In this document: positions 63,231-64,000 of the stretch, piece after piece
How the letters are laid out: every line of letters begins with the position of its first letter
Numbering within the stretch: the first letter of the stretch is position 1
Assembly (NCBI GenBank): GCA_002211745.1
Contig: CP022114.1
Span: 1,612,001-1,676,000 of the forward strand
Origin: Kluyvera genomosp. 3
Lineage (GTDB): Bacteria > Pseudomonadota > Gammaproteobacteria > Enterobacterales > Enterobacteriaceae
Reading direction: 5' to 3'
DNA length: 64,000 nt
Position numbers and translations under genes: made by a program
Notes under the pieces: generated by a model
Seen by the model: the letters and a program-made list of their open reading frames with translations, nothing else
Database searches by the model: none
Told to the model about the DNA's origin: nothing

Positions 63231-64000
63231 ATGAATAAGAAGGTGTTAACCCTGTCTGCTCTGATGGCCAGTATGTTTTTCGGTGCCGCAGCGCACGCTG
63301 CCGATACCCGTATCGGTGTGACTATCTATAAATACGACGACAACTTCATGTCCGTTGTGCGCAAGGCGATTGAGAAAGACGGCAAATCTGCCCGGATGTT
63401 CAGCTGCTGATGAACGACTCCCAGAACGACCAGTCTAAGCAGAACGACCAGATTGACGTGCTGTTGGCAAAAGGCGTGAAAGCGCTGGCGATCAACCTGG
63501 TTGACCCGGCAGCGGCGGGCACGGTGATTGAAAAAGCGCGCGGCCAGAACGTGCCGATCGTTTTCTTCAACAAAGAACCTTCACGTAAAGCGCTGGATAG
63601 CTATGACAAAGCCTTCTATGTCGGTACCGATTCAAAAGAGTCCGGTATTATCCAGGGCGACCTGATTGCTAAGCATTGGGCGGCGAACCCGAACTGGGAC
63701 CTGAACAAAGACGGTCAGATTCAGTTCGTCCTGCTGAAAGGCGAACCAGGCCACCCGGACGCGGAAGCGCGTACCACCTACGTTATCAAAGAGCTGAACG
63801 ACAAGGGTCTGAAAACCCAGCAGCTGCAGCTGGATACCGCAATGTGGGATACCGCTCAGGCGAAAGATAAAATGGACGCCTGGCTGTCCGGCCCGAACGC
63901 CAACAAAATTGAAGTCGTGATTGCCAACAACGACGCGATGGCGATGGGGCGGTTGAAGCGCTGAAAGCGCACAACAAATCTTCTATCCCGGTGTTCGGCG
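63231..64000 (+). CDS. mglB: MglB, galactose/glucose periplasmic binding protein (partial; two frame breaks)
   Basis: The periplasmic receptor of the high-affinity MglABC galactose importer, also the ligand-binding partner of the Trg chemoreceptor in E. coli. It starts [23 protein letters not shown], a signal peptide of about 23 residues, and continues [20 protein letters not shown]. Sugar-site segments include [15 protein letters not shown] and NNDAMAMG. Breaks lie at 63391-63393 (SAPDVQLL) and 63946-63949 ([12 protein letters not shown]). The gene runs off the window after about 257 of roughly 332 residues. Confidence 0.95.

Noticed and set aside
3292-63949. Genome decay (many real pseudogenes), or programmed frameshifting as the cause of the breaks
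   Set aside because: Essential genes and a tRNA are affected, the breaks are all simple run shortenings at unrelated places in the proteins, and no slippery-site plus structure pattern recurs.
1-64000. CRISPR arrays, insertion sequences, prophage, integrons or toxin-antitoxin pairs
   Set aside because: I saw no regularly spaced repeats, transposase or integrase motifs, or phage genes on either strand.

Overview
The window is a stretch of enterobacterial chromosome. Its backbone matches the E. coli K-12 region from rcsD/ompC to mgl (about 48-50 min), read in reverse: rcsD, micF, ompC, apbE, ada-alkB, yojI, mqo, eco, tRNA-Pro, yejM-yejL/yejK, rplY, radD, rsuA, bcr, yejG, yejABEF, pdeN(rtn), mepS, lpxT, yeiR, yeiQ, yeiP, yeiW, setB, fruBKA, nfo, yeiH/yeiE, lysP, cirA, yeiG, folE-yeiB-galS-mglB. 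An exo-polygalacturonase gene (pehX) sits between yejK and rplY. pehX is known as a marker of the Klebsiella oxytoca complex, so that group, or close relatives such as Raoultella, is my best guess. This is inference from memory, not a database result.

Blocks absent from the K-12 arrangement are: an MgtE-type Mg2+ transporter and a SulP anion transporter between yojI and mqo; an AT-rich patch encoding a secreted Gly/His-rich protein between eco and tRNA-Pro, where K-12 has narP-ccm-nap; pehX; a Blc-type lipocalin beside rplY; uxuA beside yeiQ; a DUF2264 / LacY-type symporter / GH88 operon with a divergent AraC regulator between cirA and yeiG, flanked by REP elements; and a YbfB/YjiJ-type MFS gene before folE. 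Several of these point to use of plant uronides: PehX trims pectate in the envelope, UxuA and YeiQ act on hexuronate intermediates, and the GH88 operon would import and cleave unsaturated uronide oligosaccharides.

The most striking property of the window as text is roughly 60 single-base losses, nearly all in short G or C runs. They break about 35 genes, including the essential folE and yejM, and even tRNA-Pro. Adding one base per break restores each gene to a length close to its family's, so I treat these as sequence or assembly errors and not gene decay. I annotate each affected gene as one CDS and give the break positions.

Regulatory sites that can be read directly include the OmpR boxes and promoter of ompC, antisense micF, an Ada box, two Cra operators before fruB, a Fur box before cirA, ExuR/UxuR-like and CRP-like sites between yeiQ and uxuA, a KdgR-like site before pehX, GalR/GalS operators before galS and mglB, and a class II CRP site at mglB. 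No CRISPR array, insertion sequence, prophage or rRNA was seen.
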